DNA of 64,000 nt from Takakia lepidozioides. Lineage: Eukaryota > Streptophyta > Takakiopsida > Takakiales > Takakiaceae. The position numbers and the translations under genes are program-made. The notes under the pieces are model-generated. The model had not been told where the DNA came from, did no database searches, and was given only the letters and a program-made list of their open reading frames with translations. The DNA is taken from the NCBI GenBank assembly GCA_030704615.1, contig CM060731.1, forward strand, positions 51,770,001 to 51,834,000, in the 5' to 3' direction. Below, piece after piece: positions 12,801-25,271 of this stretch (its first letter is position 1; every line of letters begins with the position of its first letter).

Positions 12801-13670
12801 ACTCATCTCCCTGTTTTTGCCCTTCATGGAATGAGAATTAATCATGTTGACTACACTGGCATGCAACAGACTGTGAAGAGAAGGGTGATGCACCGACTCA
12901 TCATTGTTCAGAGCTTTCATATAGCTGGTATGTTAACATACATGCCTTAAGGAATAGAACTTTCTAATGTCACAACCTACAAGCACCCTTGCGATTCGTA
13001 TAAGCCCCTTGTTGCCATGGACAGTGAGGTAGACTTGTTTGTCCAGTACAGGCCATCTAAGTGCGAAATCCTTGCTGTTATTTGCGTGTCAGGAAGGCCC
13101 CCCTCACCCTACCCGGAAGTTTGCAGGCACATTACTCATAAGAAAGTAGCCACCATTTGTTTAAGTTACTATGTAACCAATTTTACACCTCCAAGAATCA
13201 GAGCTACAAAAGGGAAGAGACAATTCGAGTGAAAGATAGACAATGGAAGGTGGAGTGTGGAAGAGTAATTTAGGTCTAGGGAATGTGGGAGACAAAGAAT
13301 TTGAGTTGACATTGTGTGCGAGAAAACTGGTCATAAAACCTCTTGGCCATGACTCGGCGGCAAGGAATGGAATGTCTTTTAAGTCTATCCTCCTCTCTCC
13401 TCTACAGCCCCACCCCCAATCAGAAGAGGCCATAGGTGCTCAGATTTACTCCTGTATGCAATTGCCTTCTACCTTCAGCAGTTTCCTTCAAGTTCCCTAA
13501 AAGTAAGTAGGGCCAGGATCAGCCGATAAATCTCAAATTCAGGACACACTCGAGATGCTTTTGCCCCACGTGAAACGAGAACGAAGTCCAGCATATCATC
13601 AACATCGAACAGAGGTGAAACTAAGTGGTATTTGGGATGTAATCATGCAAACTAGTATTCAACTCAAGAC
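9817..13670. other. Possible 5' exons/promoter of the zinc-finger gene; otherwise unresolved
   Basis: On the minus strand there are open segments with usable splice signals at about 11250-11150, 11050-10880 and 10770-10670, but I recognise no domain in them. A GC-rich, CpG-rich tract at about 11300-11560 could be the promoter of the zinc-finger gene. At 11835-11960 there is a degenerate GTAG/CTAC-rich simple sequence. From 12.0 to 13.6 kb I see nothing conserved. Confidence 0.35.
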
Positions 13671-14379
13671 CTAATCATCTTCTTCCACAACCTTAGTGCC
13701 GAGATTGTGAAACCCTTCCGCGGGTAACTCTGCCGAAGTAACATATGAGTACAACTCCTCCTTTGCATCCTCGTCGTCATTGCGCTTCCTTGCAATTCGG
13801 ACGCGGATTCTGGTTGGCACGTTCCGGACACCTCTGCTCCAGATGTGCTTGTTAAGCTTTACATCCAGCCTCACGTCACTGGTCCCCATGGCCTTCTGGG
13901 CGAACTTCCTAATCTCCTTCACAGCCTTGGGCGCCATCTTCTTGAATGTACTGTGCTCGTCAACCGCGCGTACAGTTTTGTTAGACCACTCATGTAGCTA
14001 CATTACTGTCAATAGATTGAGGCGATATTTTCAACTATTAAGGTTCCTCGCTATACCTCCAAGCCGCCCTACCCTCACCTCACCTCGATGATGAATGTGA
14101 GACGCAGAAAGAGCTCATCGTTAAATTAAAACCACTAGAAAACCATCACTGACATCTTGCACTCATACTCATGAAAGCGTAGTAAGACCATGAACGAATA
14201 CTACAGTGACCTAGACGAGGAAACTTTGGAAGACCCAAAGACCAGGACTAAGCATCAAGTCGGACAGAGTTCACGGCCACTGAGAAAAAGCCATACCAGC
14301 CATGAAGTCTCTTGTGGAGATGGATTGTGTACTCCCGAGTAACCACTTCATCCTTGCGGCTCTTGCCTTTCTCCACCAT
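13671..14379 (-). CDS. RPL31: 60S ribosomal protein L31 (eL31), two exons
   Basis: Component of the large ribosomal subunit near the exit tunnel. Exon 1 is 14379-14297 and starts [20 protein letters not shown], the usual N terminus. Exon 2 is 13950-13671. The intron has donor TG/GTATGG and acceptor CACAG/TACATTC and splits the Cys codon of the HGC/TFKK block. The total is 120 residues, the usual length, with [24 protein letters not shown] and [16 protein letters not shown] all conserved and an acidic C terminus. The ATG sits in a good context (GCCATGG) and no alternative start is needed. It lies head-to-tail with SPRTN upstream and the zinc-finger gene downstream, all on the minus strand. A second, truncated exon 1 is at 42440-42501. 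Confidence 0.96.
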
Positions 14380-15263
14380 GGCTGCTCCTCGCGTCTGCCT
14401 CGACAGAGAACGACACACACGAACACGAAAGGAAAGTCGAAAGGAAGTGGCTCGGAGCAGGCTGTGGCACTAGGGCTGCTAACTCCTCCCTCCCTCCGTC
14501 GCTCCCACACGTTAATGTTCGATCTGAACCGTTCGCTGAGTCCTGAAAGCCCTAATCTGGTGATGGTGATCCTCCTGCTCAACCCTAGGTAACGGACGGA
14601 CGTCCACATCCATATGGAAGGTTTCGAAGAATATTCCTTTCTTTCGCTTAGGTTACGATAATGCTGCACAAGGTAATTGCTTAAGTAGACATGACTCGCT
14701 CTGTTTTTCTTGAGTTGCAACACAATCTCAGTTGCATATAAACAGAGGATGTGTTACAGTGACTGACCGTGGCAAGGATATAAGACGGAATGCGCGGGTG
14801 TATTAGTTGTAGAGGACACCTGGAAAGTGTCGAAGTGTCTAGACAGCTTCAATGAGGGGTTTGAAATGGAAAAGGAGATCTCCGACTTGAACCACAAAGT
14901 AACAATGACACCATATCTTTCTGGTAAACAAGAGTCTGAAATTTGGTGCAAGGTCTGTAACCAACAGATGTAATCTAGCAAAAATTTGGAGCCTTGAGCC
15001 ACCAGGAGCTGAGGCTGGTAACTTAGCACTGGGAGTCGCAAGACACCTCTTGACAAGTACGGTTGCCATTCTTCAGTCACCAAGACCAAATACTCTTTTG
15101 TGTAACACCACTACGCAACACATTCAAACTTTGTTGCCATTTCCCTTTTTGAAAAGTAAGCAGAAAGGGGTGACCAGATGATCAGAAGAAAGTTTTGAAC
15201 TAAAAATTTACATTGAGATCAACAAAATCCTCAAATGCATTTGAATACAGAGGAATACTTGAG
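14380..15263. other. Spacer with L31 promoter/5' UTR and SPRTN 3' end
   Basis: About 0.9 kb between the L31 start codon and the SPRTN stop codon. It should contain the L31 promoter and 5' UTR and the SPRTN 3' UTR. The open frames on the minus strand (about 14754-15089) match nothing I know. Confidence 0.4.
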
Positions 15264-18200
15264 CTATGAGGATATCAGGCATTGATCCAAGTGGGAGTTG
15301 AGCTCTGCATTGGACATACCCTTAGGAAGCACCTTCTGGCACCCAGGGCAGCGCTGCTCGTCTGCATGCCAATCCCCCATAAAATCAGGTTAGTGATATG
15401 CTTTGTGCCAGAGATTCCCCCTGAATGAAACATTTTTATCCCTCCTGTACTCTTATCTTATTCACCAACATTGAAAATCTCGAGGCTGAGCCTAAAGCCC
15501 TGGCCCGAACTAATGTTTTGTCCCACTACTGGGAGTGAGCCCCTCACAAAGGTAGTGTCTGTTCTGCCCAAACTGGGCGCGGGATCTGTGGCCACAAGGC
15601 TACAACAAACGATATGAGTACATTCTTATCTCCGTGTACTCTTTTCCTCAGCTAAGGCAGCACGCCACTACCACAAGTCAAATCTGTGCTTAGCAGTGAG
15701 GAACACGACACCAATGACCACCTTATATCATTCATTCAATCCCGTGTGGGATTGTCACTGGCTGTACCTGAGCATCAGTGACATCAAGCTAAATTTGACC
15801 CTGATGGCCTTCTGCATGGCCTGCGAGTTTGTCTGGAACACAAGTTCACTCACTCGCCAACAATCTTGGCAGAAACACCACAAGAAAGATCGCTCTTCAA
15901 GTAGGCCAGTGTTGAACTCAAGTGAGTAGATGAACATTGTTTTTGTGTTTGTGGCAACCACGTCATGTGTTGATATACTTGTACACAGAACACGAATATT
16001 ATAGAGGAACAAGCACCAAAACCTTGTCAAACATGTCAGCTTGGAACGTCATCATAAGCAGTTTCTTCAATGCCATACCTTGGCTTGATCCACCACCGCT
16101 CTCTTCAGGGCTATCATCCAGCTTGGCCAAAGGCCCACGGACCTCCTCCCCACTGTCATGCCCTGCAATTGCCTTTCCCCTTCGCAATCGCCTTCTGTAT
16201 GTTATGACCTTCTTCGTTTCCCCTTCTTTCCCAGACCCAGAACTTCCTTGTTGTGGTGCCACGCTTTCCACTGTCCCTCCTTCCAGATTTCCATCCACAC
16301 TCTGGGGCATTTCTTCTGGCCCAAAGCACTGGCTAATTCCACTCCCATATCTCCCACCCATACACACACTGCTATTTCCAGCTCCGCTGGTGGTTCCAGC
16401 TCCGCCATCTCCATCAGAAATGGCATGGCCATCAAATATGTGATCCCTCTGCTGTGAAGTGAGCGCCCGCCGCTCAATACTACACCTGTTGCTGTCTTCT
16501 TCCTCATCACTTAGCTCAATCACTTTCTGTTTACCCCTTCTGTCTACACCATCATTGGCCCCCCACCCTGTGTTTTCACCCTGCTCTTCAGAGACTTGGT
16601 CTCCAATATTAGATGGACCTACAGTCTCACCTGACTGGCACCACTCCTTTCGACTGCTGTCGTCAAACAGTCCACTTGTTGATCAGTCAAATGCATAAAT
16701 GACAGTCTCTTTCAGTAGATTTTAGGGCCAATGCTAATTCCAAAAAGATGACAAAGACAGTTTCGGAAAGAATAACAACATGCAGGGCCATGAAAGTGGT
16801 CACAGTTTCAGCTTGTTTCATCAGTCTTCTGAGAAGCCAGAATCAATGGGTAAACGAGGCATGAAATTCAGTAAGTTCATACCTGTCGCAGCTTGGCAAG
16901 CCAATGTGGATCAGATGTTGGCTTTCAATCAAGTTGCTGGGGCCTTTAGTTGCACCTTCATCATTCACTACAACCTTGGTAGCCAAACCACCTACAGTTA
17001 CAGGCCTCCCGTGTTCATTCCAATCCTGTTCTTCATCATCCAAATTGATGACTGATTTGTGTGTGCAACAAGATGCTCCCCCATGGAAACTTTTCTGTTT
17101 GTCTTCCTTGTCAGCCCCTGCCTCTGTGCAGATGTTTGTGCGAGTTGATTGAGTGAATGACTCATCTGACACTCTAACAGCCTCCTCTGGATTCCCTGCA
17201 ATGCCATCAGCCACTGGGTCTACAACCATGCTTTTCTCCTCAAGTGCTGAAGAATTTGTCAGATCTGCCTGTTGATCAACTGACACAAGCACCGGCGTGC
17301 TGCTAATCCAGGATTGAACCCCCAAAACATCATCATGTCTGTTGGAATCCTGTGAGACATTGCCAAGGTGTTTGCGCCCTGCCACCACAGTGTATGAACC
17401 CCTATCTACTGCAAGAGTTCCATCTTCAGCAGTGCCGCTGCCATGAGTACCAGTTGCATGCTGACTGTCTCCCACTTTGCTCTCTCCACTTCCAAATTCT
17501 ATGTCACTTTCACAAACGACCTCTCTACCAAGAGATTCTCCCAGCAAGCTGCCGTTGTCTGCACCCTCCAAGCCTGCATCTCCCTGCAGCCCCACCGTCT
17601 GGCTCTCAACAAAGGCTGTACCCAAGGCAAACACTCCTGCTTGCACACCTGTCTTGTCAATTTGTGAGATGCAGCTTGCCATGTCAGGGTCAGTGGATAC
17701 TTCAGCAGTCTCTACTACGCAGCGGTTTTTCACCGACTCTTCCAGCTCTTTATCTGCATGTATCAATCTTCCATCAACCGTGTCCTTGCCACTTTTGCCA
17801 GCTGCATCTGGTGTAAGAATCCAATCATCCAATGAAAATTAGAGTATGTCAAAAGCATGCTATAAGACCAGACCAAATGATCCCATTGGGACATGGAGAT
17901 CATTGTTCGCTCAACTAACATTAATAGTAAGGTGAATGTTTCACACGCAACATTACCTATCTGGTGGACTTAGTACATGACGGCAAAGGAGGAAAAGTCA
18001 GAACATTCAAGTTGTGTGTCTATCCCCTTGTTTATTTTAATTAGGAAGTACCTCTGCGGATGGGCTATGCAAGGAGTACCAAGCAACTTTCAATAGCGCA
18101 CTGACATAAGTTGAACTCCTGCCCGTAAGTTTTCAATATGCCAACACTTTGGGGTAGCTCTCATAATCCCTGCACTAGATGGATATAGGTTCTCAACGGA

Positions 18201-21200
18201 TGTCCACCGAGAATTCTAAACAAGATCTGGAAAAACTTATTGAACTGAACATACCGCAGTTAGACCAGGAACCTTGCAAGGAATGCGATCCGAGCGAGCA
18301 CAGCAAACTTTGGGGCCACTAACCTTTGACATTATGGGTCAAGCTACGAAAACAAGAGAAGCATCAGGTTTTCAAGTATCTTTACCTGCATCCGCTCTCT
18401 CACTCTCTCTCCCTATCAGCTCCCCTTGCCTCTCCAGTCTCCGGCGCTCATCCCTTTTGTTAATCAAGGACACCATCCCTTCTTCACCTTCCTCGCCTTC
18501 AGACGTATACCACCCTTTCCATGCAAGAATCACTGTTGGCTCCCTGGCTTGCTTCCCACACCCCTGTACCTCCTCTGGCCTCCGTCGTTTTCTACAACCA
18601 CCTTCACTTGCCTGCGGCTTGACCACGGGCTCAACTGTTCGAGTTTCTTGCTGATACTGGTTTCTTGGCCTCAAAGTCCGCTTTCTATTCAAACTAATCT
18701 CCGTATTGTCTTCGCAGTGATTTTGAATTGAAGGACCAGCAGCTTTAATGGCTTCCTCTTCTTCTAGGCCATTGCTCTCCACTACCATGCTTTTCCCAGC
18801 TTCATTATCTAGGGGCATAACATTCTCATTCTCAGAACCTTTATCCACTGCGACCAAAAACTTATCCAAATTGGAAGTTTGGATTGGCCCACCAGAAGAA
18901 TTTACTGTCCCTCTCTTAGCTATGCCGCCAGTGGCATGGAGGGATGGACGCTTCTTGCCAACAACTGTACGTGCACCTCCCAAGGCTAGGAGTGCAGTGT
19001 CTTCCACGTCTTCTTCACAACACAAGTAATATGACTTTTAGAAATGTGCTTCGATGCTTTGCTTCTCCCTTGCATAGGTTGGCTAGTGCCAAGGCTTAAA
19101 AGGGAGGTTAACTGCTGTTTGTACAATCTCTTTGGCCATAAATCCTTCCACACAGTAAACAAAAAGCAGCAACACACTTAGCTTCAGTAATAGAGCAACA
19201 TACCAGAGTTTTTAGGACGCACTTTTCGCCGATCCACATACCCTACAGGTTCAGCAGTCTTCTTATAGACTCCTCCACATTTGAGTTCATGACTGCAAAA
19301 GCCATCAACAGAAATTTCACTTCCATGGTTTTGAGTAGTCAAGAATCAAGATGTCATAATAAACTTTGCAGATTATTTTCATCACATGCAGCAGGACATG
19401 ATCAACCTCCTAAGTAAGGACCAAGTTTGCCAGCATTTGTGACAGCTCTCAAAGCACCTCCAACCTACTCTGTTTCATCCAATCTAGGCTCAGCCTCCCA
19501 ACAGCAAGCGAAGTCTATTATTTTACATCAGTTCTCTGCGTCTCACCGCCGGCATGCTTCACAAAGTACTGGTGATGTTCGTGGTGTTACTCAATAGAAC
19601 ACCACTGCACCTGTGGTCTGCATATTAATAACTCCGCTTGCCACTCTACGTCACATTTACGTTGAGACTGGCTATAGTGAAGCTCAGTCTCGAGAATGAG
19701 GGCCATTGGCTCTAACTTAAGCTACGGAAATTTTTCACAATGAGGAAAAGCTGCATCAGGAGCAGATTACATGATCTGGCTAAGGAAATATAGATCCGCT
19801 TAGGGACGCAACACATCCAGAATTCAAACAAGATTTAGGCTTCACAAAAATGGCAAACCCTAAACCCTGAATCCTACTTACATACCACAAGCCATAAACA
19901 TTACAGGGCTTGGCACCACCAGATTATGGACTTGCAAGGTAATATCGCATCATGTGCATGCACCACACAGACTACAATATTCATTAATATATTGCAAGAC
20001 ACAATCATGTGAAATATACTATCACAGAGTTGGACTTGTATATCCACCATTGCTAGGCAGAGAGGCACATGCAAACTCAGGAATGACAAAAACCGCAGGG
20101 AATTTCCACCCAATTCAAAAGTTCCCGCAGAAACATTTGCATCCAACCACCATCTAGCACCGTGGTTTGAGTTAAGGAACTGTTGGACCACTTACGTGGA
20201 CTTGGGTTCAATCAAGATGCGGTTAACCTCGGGGTCAATGGGCAAACTAGTCATCTACAATCTACATACACAGGATGCTCGGAGGATGGTCAGCCCCTTG
20301 TGTTGTCAAGACCTACAGGGAGACCATGCATGCCAGTGGCAGGATATGCAAGCAAGGATGACCCAAAGAAAACCCAAACACAATGACGGTGCCCCCACAT
20401 TCTCAAACAGACTGTATCCTAGCCCAGTGGTTAGGGGGTTCCAGAACCACCCAAGAGTGGCTTAACAAAACGCTCGAGCCAATCATCTTCTTGCATCCAA
20501 GAAATGACATCACTGAGAAGTCTACAATGGTTGAACAACATTGTACTGCCATGATCTGACGCCCAACGTTATTCGTAATCTAGGATTTTTTTTCTGTACA
20601 ACATACCATAGAAGAAAATGAAGAGGTGCAAACAAGAAGAGAGACATTCAAGTGCAGTGGGTCACACATGTGCCAGTGGCAGTTTGGTGCGGAGCAGGAC
20701 TGGCCACCAGGTCCACCCCTAGGACAGTCAGACGATGATGGTACCCGATTATTTGCTCTCATCACAAGATCTCCACAGTTTTCACACTGCCCAGAAATAC
20801 ACCAATTTCAAGGAATTAGACTTTTCGGCAAGAGACTGATACATATGGAACTTACCCCACTTTTCATTCAATCTTCTCAATACAAAGGAATAACAGATCT
20901 AGACATACTACTCATACCGTCCACTGATGGCCACGGTACATCTCCACCTCATCCTTGAAATTGTGACAAATGCTGATCCTGTACCCATTCGCAGGCCGCT
21001 GCACAGAAGACAACAATAATTCCAAATGGAAAATTCTCTCAAACATTGATTTCATTGAACAAACTTGTAAATGTCAGGTCTGGTACAATGAGGACAACAA
21101 AACCACAGCCTCTCACATGACATTCAACTATCCAGCATCGCCACTGATGTCATGTCATAGTCCAAGAACAACAGATATACTCGGATACAATCACAAGTTG

Positions 21201-22843
21201 GAAGAAAAGGAGATTGTTTGGGGGGAGAGAGACCTGACAGTCATCAATAGTACATCCGTTTATCTCCATCATCAAATGCTGGAAACAGGGGCCATGATCA
21301 CTGTCACAAAAAGAGAAGGTACGGACATAGACAACATCAGAGACGTTACAAAGAGAGATAAAAAAAAACCACGATATCCTTCATTCCCTACACAAAAGAT
21401 TAAAGCAGGGGTTGCTTATGTAATGAGAGTCCAAAATAACTGAGGCAACTAAGAAGTACTATATTACTTGCTAAGGCACGAACCCATCTATCACTGAGCC
21501 CTTATCACACTCTGAGAAGCAGGGAACACTGGCTATCTGGAAGAGACCTAACTGGCCCCCAGCTACATACTTGTGTTTGGCTTTTTATATATGGTTGTTG
21601 GGAGGCTGCAATAGCCATGTTTAGCCTCGATATGCAGAAGTAGCCAGCCTCATTTACAACCACCAGACTTGCACTAGAATATCCACAATCTTGTTTTGGA
21701 TAATGATGAATGAATCTATTATACTTGTTTGACACTGTCTGGGTGCTCGGTATGTCTGGCCTTTAGAGCTGTGATCATCACTCTATTTAATGACAAAGAA
21801 TGGTTCCCATGTGTCGAGAAACTATGCTGCAGCACTTAGCTTGAATGTAACAGAGTGGGAGAAGGAAGAATGTATTCTCACTCGTGGTCTTTGTTGCCAT
21901 TGGTGCTAAAGAGGTAGGCATGGATCATCTCATGCAGCAATGTCTCTTTCAAGTCTGATGTTGGCCGGTACTTGAGAAGGGGTTCTGACAACTTGATTTC
22001 ACATCCACCACCTGGACTGAACTTACACACACCTGCGCATCTGCACACACATCATCCAGAGATATCCCTAAAAGTGGTCTCATACCCCCACCAACTACCG
22101 GAAGAGCAATATACACATGCAGTACTGGCTGCCTAATGAAGAGCACCATTCCATGGATGTGCTTCAATCCACCTTCATAGGAGAGGTGAAGTCTTTTGAG
22201 ACAGAAATTCGTACTTTACACAAGGGCTGCAGTAAGATTAGGGTTTTCCAACTTTCCCCCTGGCATAACTGTGAAGAGCCTCTCAACCTATTGCATGGTG
22301 CATGATAACTGCCACATTGAAACAAGGCCTAAGCTTGCCATTTCGTGCTATGGCACTCAGTAGTGACCAACTCTAATTCTTAATCAGTCAACCCCTCCTC
22401 CAAGAGATTGGACGTGAGGAAATCTGCACTGCTTGCAACTACTGATTCCTCCAACCTAAAACAGAATAAAAAACGACAACTTGCTGGCGGCCAGAATTGA
22501 GCATCTATCCCTACCATATCACATGAATGGACCTCGTGCTCAATGCATGGGGCCACTCTGCTCACAACCTAGATTGAATGCCCCCTTCAAAGATTTCTTT
22601 ATCTTCACAATGATGCAACCAAGCTTTTCATTGAAAACGATGGACTACTGTCTTCTGCAAGATTTTTGATGGCTTGAAAAAATGGGTAGGGTATTAGCCA
22701 GCATACTGGGTCATCCGCGGGGTACTCCACTCAACCGTACACGCGCCAAGCCTGCTCTCAAAGTACGTCTCATTGTAGAACGTGAAGAGCTCGTGAATGT
22801 CTGGGTGCGGGTCCAATAAATCAATCTCCTCTAACTCAGCCAT
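15264..22843 (-). CDS. SPRTN: SPRTN/DVC1-type DNA-protein crosslink metalloprotease, ten exons
   Basis: Replication-coupled protease that degrades proteins crosslinked to DNA (family knowledge). All exon borders are GT-AG and phases fit: 22843-22707, 22040-21882, 21300-21234, 20998-20918, 20786-20668, 19292-19204, 19012-18386, 17807-16883, 16674-16079 and 15361-15264. The sum is 2898 nt, or 965 codons plus stop. Exon 1 carries the SprT start (LDPHPDIHELF). Exon 2 has the zinc-protease motif HEMIH at 21934-21920. Exon 3 has DHGPCFQ with the third zinc His. Exons 4-6 have the zinc-binding sub-domain (CENCGDLV, NCHWH, KCGGVYKK). The last exon has a UBZ4-like finger, CPGCQKVLP...HLDQC, preceded by a good branch site CACTAAC. 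Exons 7-9 encode a very long, low-complexity acidic linker, making the protein about twice the size of human SPRTN (about 490 residues). It holds two strong SUMO-interaction-like motifs, VINLDDEE near 17040 and VIELSDEEED near 16513. Borders of exons 9 and 10 are the least certain, since a further small exon could lie near 15800. Confidence 0.88.
15520..15650. repeat. Fullest copy of the dispersed SINE-like repeat
   Basis: It begins at TCCCACTACTGGGAGTGAG, then CCCCTCACAAAGGTAGTGTC, a CCAAACTGGGCGCGGGATC block and GTGGCCACAAGGCTACAAC, ending near GAGTACATTCTTATCTC. Shorter relatives are at 2636-2690, 2907-2960, 5529-5645 and about 6700. It lies in the last intron of SPRTN. Confidence 0.55.
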
Positions 22844-24069
22844 CCTTTCGGGCTCCTCGGTAATTGTGTCTCGATTTGAGCGTGAATGCCCTTCAGCTCA
22901 CAAATTGGTTGTAGCCAAATCAATCCCTCTCGCCCAGAACTTCCTTGGGAAGCTCTTCCCTGTATTTGATCTAATCTCCACGCTCCCTTGTACTCTGCTT
23001 TCTCCAACTGCAAACATAACAGGTGAGGAGGAAAGAGGGGAGATTATTTCAGCTGACAATGCTGATATGTAACAAAACACCTTGCTTACTGACATGTCTC
23101 TCGCTACATTCAGTAGAAACTATCTTAAGTTGTGGCTAAGAGCGTAATTCACTGACATGATGGATCCATGACATCAAAACAAGATGTCTCTTCTTTCATC
23201 CAGATCCTCACTATCACAGACGTTTACGGACATTAATCCAGCTACTCTACGCCAAGACGCGAGACTTTCCTTGCTTTGTATCCCTTCCTGCCTAAACGCT
23301 CATCAAACCATTCCTGCATCGCTCCAGAGCACTTGTTTGAATCCACTCCCACTTTGAGCTCTATATAAAGGTTTGACATGATAACATACCGTCCGATTGC
23401 AGTCATGTGTGCACAATGCCGTCCTGCACACAAGGGTGCAGGCGTGGAAGCGAGGGTGAAGTGCAGCAAGAAGAGAACATGGTCGCGAGGCTGGAGGGCC
23501 TGAGCGCCGATAAAAGGGAGAGCAACGCATAACCATCGCTGACGATGCTCCTTCACCTACCCCAATTTTGGTGACGCCTCCAACTCTGAAGCGACACTCT
23601 GCCCCCAAATTGTTCGCATTCCTGTCCCAATTTGCACAATTCGAGGTCCTGATGTCACCAAAGCTCCCAATTCAACGCTTTTTTTTGGCACACTGGATTT
23701 GACCGCCCTCGCGCGATATTCCAAACAAGCCACTTTTTTTTTTTTTTTTTAAAGGGATGCCGCTCAATCCGGCATACGAGTTCCTACGAGTTTCTCTTTT
23801 TTCTATTTCTATTTTGTAAAGCCTGGGACTCACAAAGTAGGCCCCTTAATTAGGAAGATAATAGAAATGAACTTACTGTACACTTGCAACCTTTGGCAGG
23901 AAGGTATGCGGGTTTCTGCATGTCAAATCTTCCGCACCCTCTTGAGAGTGACATGGAACTGAAGGAGTGTAAACTCCAGTCAGGGTTACATTGGGTTACA
24001 CGATGAGGTGTGTAATTATAGTGATAGGAGAAAATAACCTCTCTCACAGGGTGTTTCCTTAATGAAATC
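22844..24069. other. SPRTN 5' flank; no gene recognised
   Basis: Upstream of the SPRTN start. Minus-strand open frames at 23608-23242 have no recognisable domain and may be 5' UTR or chance. A 20-nt T run lies at about 23731-23750. Confidence 0.35.
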
Positions 24070-24212
24070 GGAAGATTATAGATTATAGATTATCGATTAT
24101 CGATTGAAGATTATACCACACCCCCAAAGCAGGATTTGAACCCAGAATTCGTAGGGGCATTCGTAGGGGCCATCCCAGGAAGACACTCGGTGCAACCGAC
24201 TCAGTGACTCCT
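24070..24212 (-). mobile_element. tRNA-derived SINE candidate with simple-repeat tail
   Basis: Read on the minus strand, CACTGAGTCGGTTGCACC (about 24206-24189) resembles a tRNA A box and GGGTTCAAATCC (about 24143-24132) is a near-perfect B box, spaced about 45 nt apart. The 3' side ends in a GATTATAGATTAT-type simple repeat (24117-24070), as in many plant and algal SINEs. There is an internal duplication of GTAGGGGC(ATTC). It does not fold as a complete tRNA, so I call it a SINE and not a tRNA gene. Confidence 0.55.
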
Positions 24213-24439
24213 TATTTTTGGAAGGGAGATACTAGTTGAACGTAAGTGTACCTATCATTGCCCATTTAAGACTTTGAGAAGCCATAACTTGTTCATATGA
24301 TCATATTCTGGTGCAAAATTTGGACCTAGGGGGAGATAAGTTGGCAAGTTGGCTTCAAAACCCAATTTTTGAAATTTACAAAAATACACTGCATTGAGGT
24401 GTTGGGCACGACGCGCCTATATAATCTTCATAAAACCAA

Positions 24440-24512
24440 GTATCATTGCCCCTATCATTGCACACCATTGCACCTATCATTGCCCACCCTTGCACTATCA
24501 TTGCGCATTTGT
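24440..24512 (+). repeat. CCTATCATTGC minisatellite
   Basis: About six imperfect copies of an 11-15 nt unit, (C)CTATCATTGCNCA, lie in tandem, with isolated copies from 24250 onward. No gene is seen in the surrounding 24.2-25.2 kb. Confidence 0.6.
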
Positions 24513-25271
24513 AGAATTAGTGAATTAATACAGATTAGTATTTGATTTGTATTGATTAGTGTTTATCTACAAAACTAAGATGTGTTTTTAAGATATGCCA
24601 AAATGTAGGATCTTTCACCATAAGCTCATGAGCAGACTTCCTAGAATCAATTGGACATTTCTATGTTTCTATCAGGGAGAGGGTGTTGGCCGGTTCCAAC
24701 ATATTGGTTGATCATAAACCATTTTGTAGCATCAAAGTGCCTACTATACAAAAGAGAACACCTAATCAAGAGGCAAATTGACCACTCTTTGTTGAAGCCC
24801 TGAACATGCTATTTTTTTTCCAAACAACAAAGAATGCATGAATCGGTCAAAGAGCTCCACACGTTTGAGCCAGAGGATGCAAGACCCATTTTACTTATAG
24901 GCGGGTGGAAGGTACCATGCTCCTTCAATCAAATGTTGGTTGTGGAGGCTCTTTGCCACATCAATGAAGCCTAAATGTGACAGACTCTACTTGACTATTG
25001 CAGACTCCACATGTGAGATGAAATGGGTGTGTAAATTCCTCCCCTCTTCCTGATCTCAATTATGGAACCATAGCTGATCAGTGATAACTGATCCTCAGAG
25101 AAAAGCTCACACCATCTCCAAAACCTTAATATTTCCTAGGGAATTTGCAGCAACTAGTGTCTGTGACCTTCCTCTCTAGCAGACACTTGAGACAAACTGC
25201 CCAACATCCTCTTCAACCTCCTGTCATGTGATGGGATCTGTGCACCCTCAGTGCCTAGGGTACAGTTCCAT
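24513..25271. other. AT-rich stretch without recognised gene
   Basis: No coding similarity found. It may be the 3' flank of the Ulp1-like gene or part of the transposon that carries it. Confidence 0.3.

Noticed and set aside
15755-15930. Extra SPRTN exon near 15.8 kb with a good GTGAGT donor
   Set aside because: Its phase does not fit exon 9 (phase 1) or the last exon; direct joining of 16079 to 15361 keeps the frame. Not excluded without cDNA.
22701-22710. GC-AG intron after SPRTN exon 1 (GCTG/GCTAAT)
   Set aside because: A normal GT-AG pair (CCA/GTATGC to GTGTGCAG/ATGCGC) keeps the frame and gives the conserved MTxCAGVC sequence, so the rarer type is not needed.
24070-24212. Functional tRNA gene
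   Set aside because: A and B boxes are present but acceptor and anticodon arms do not pair; a simple-repeat tail points to a SINE.
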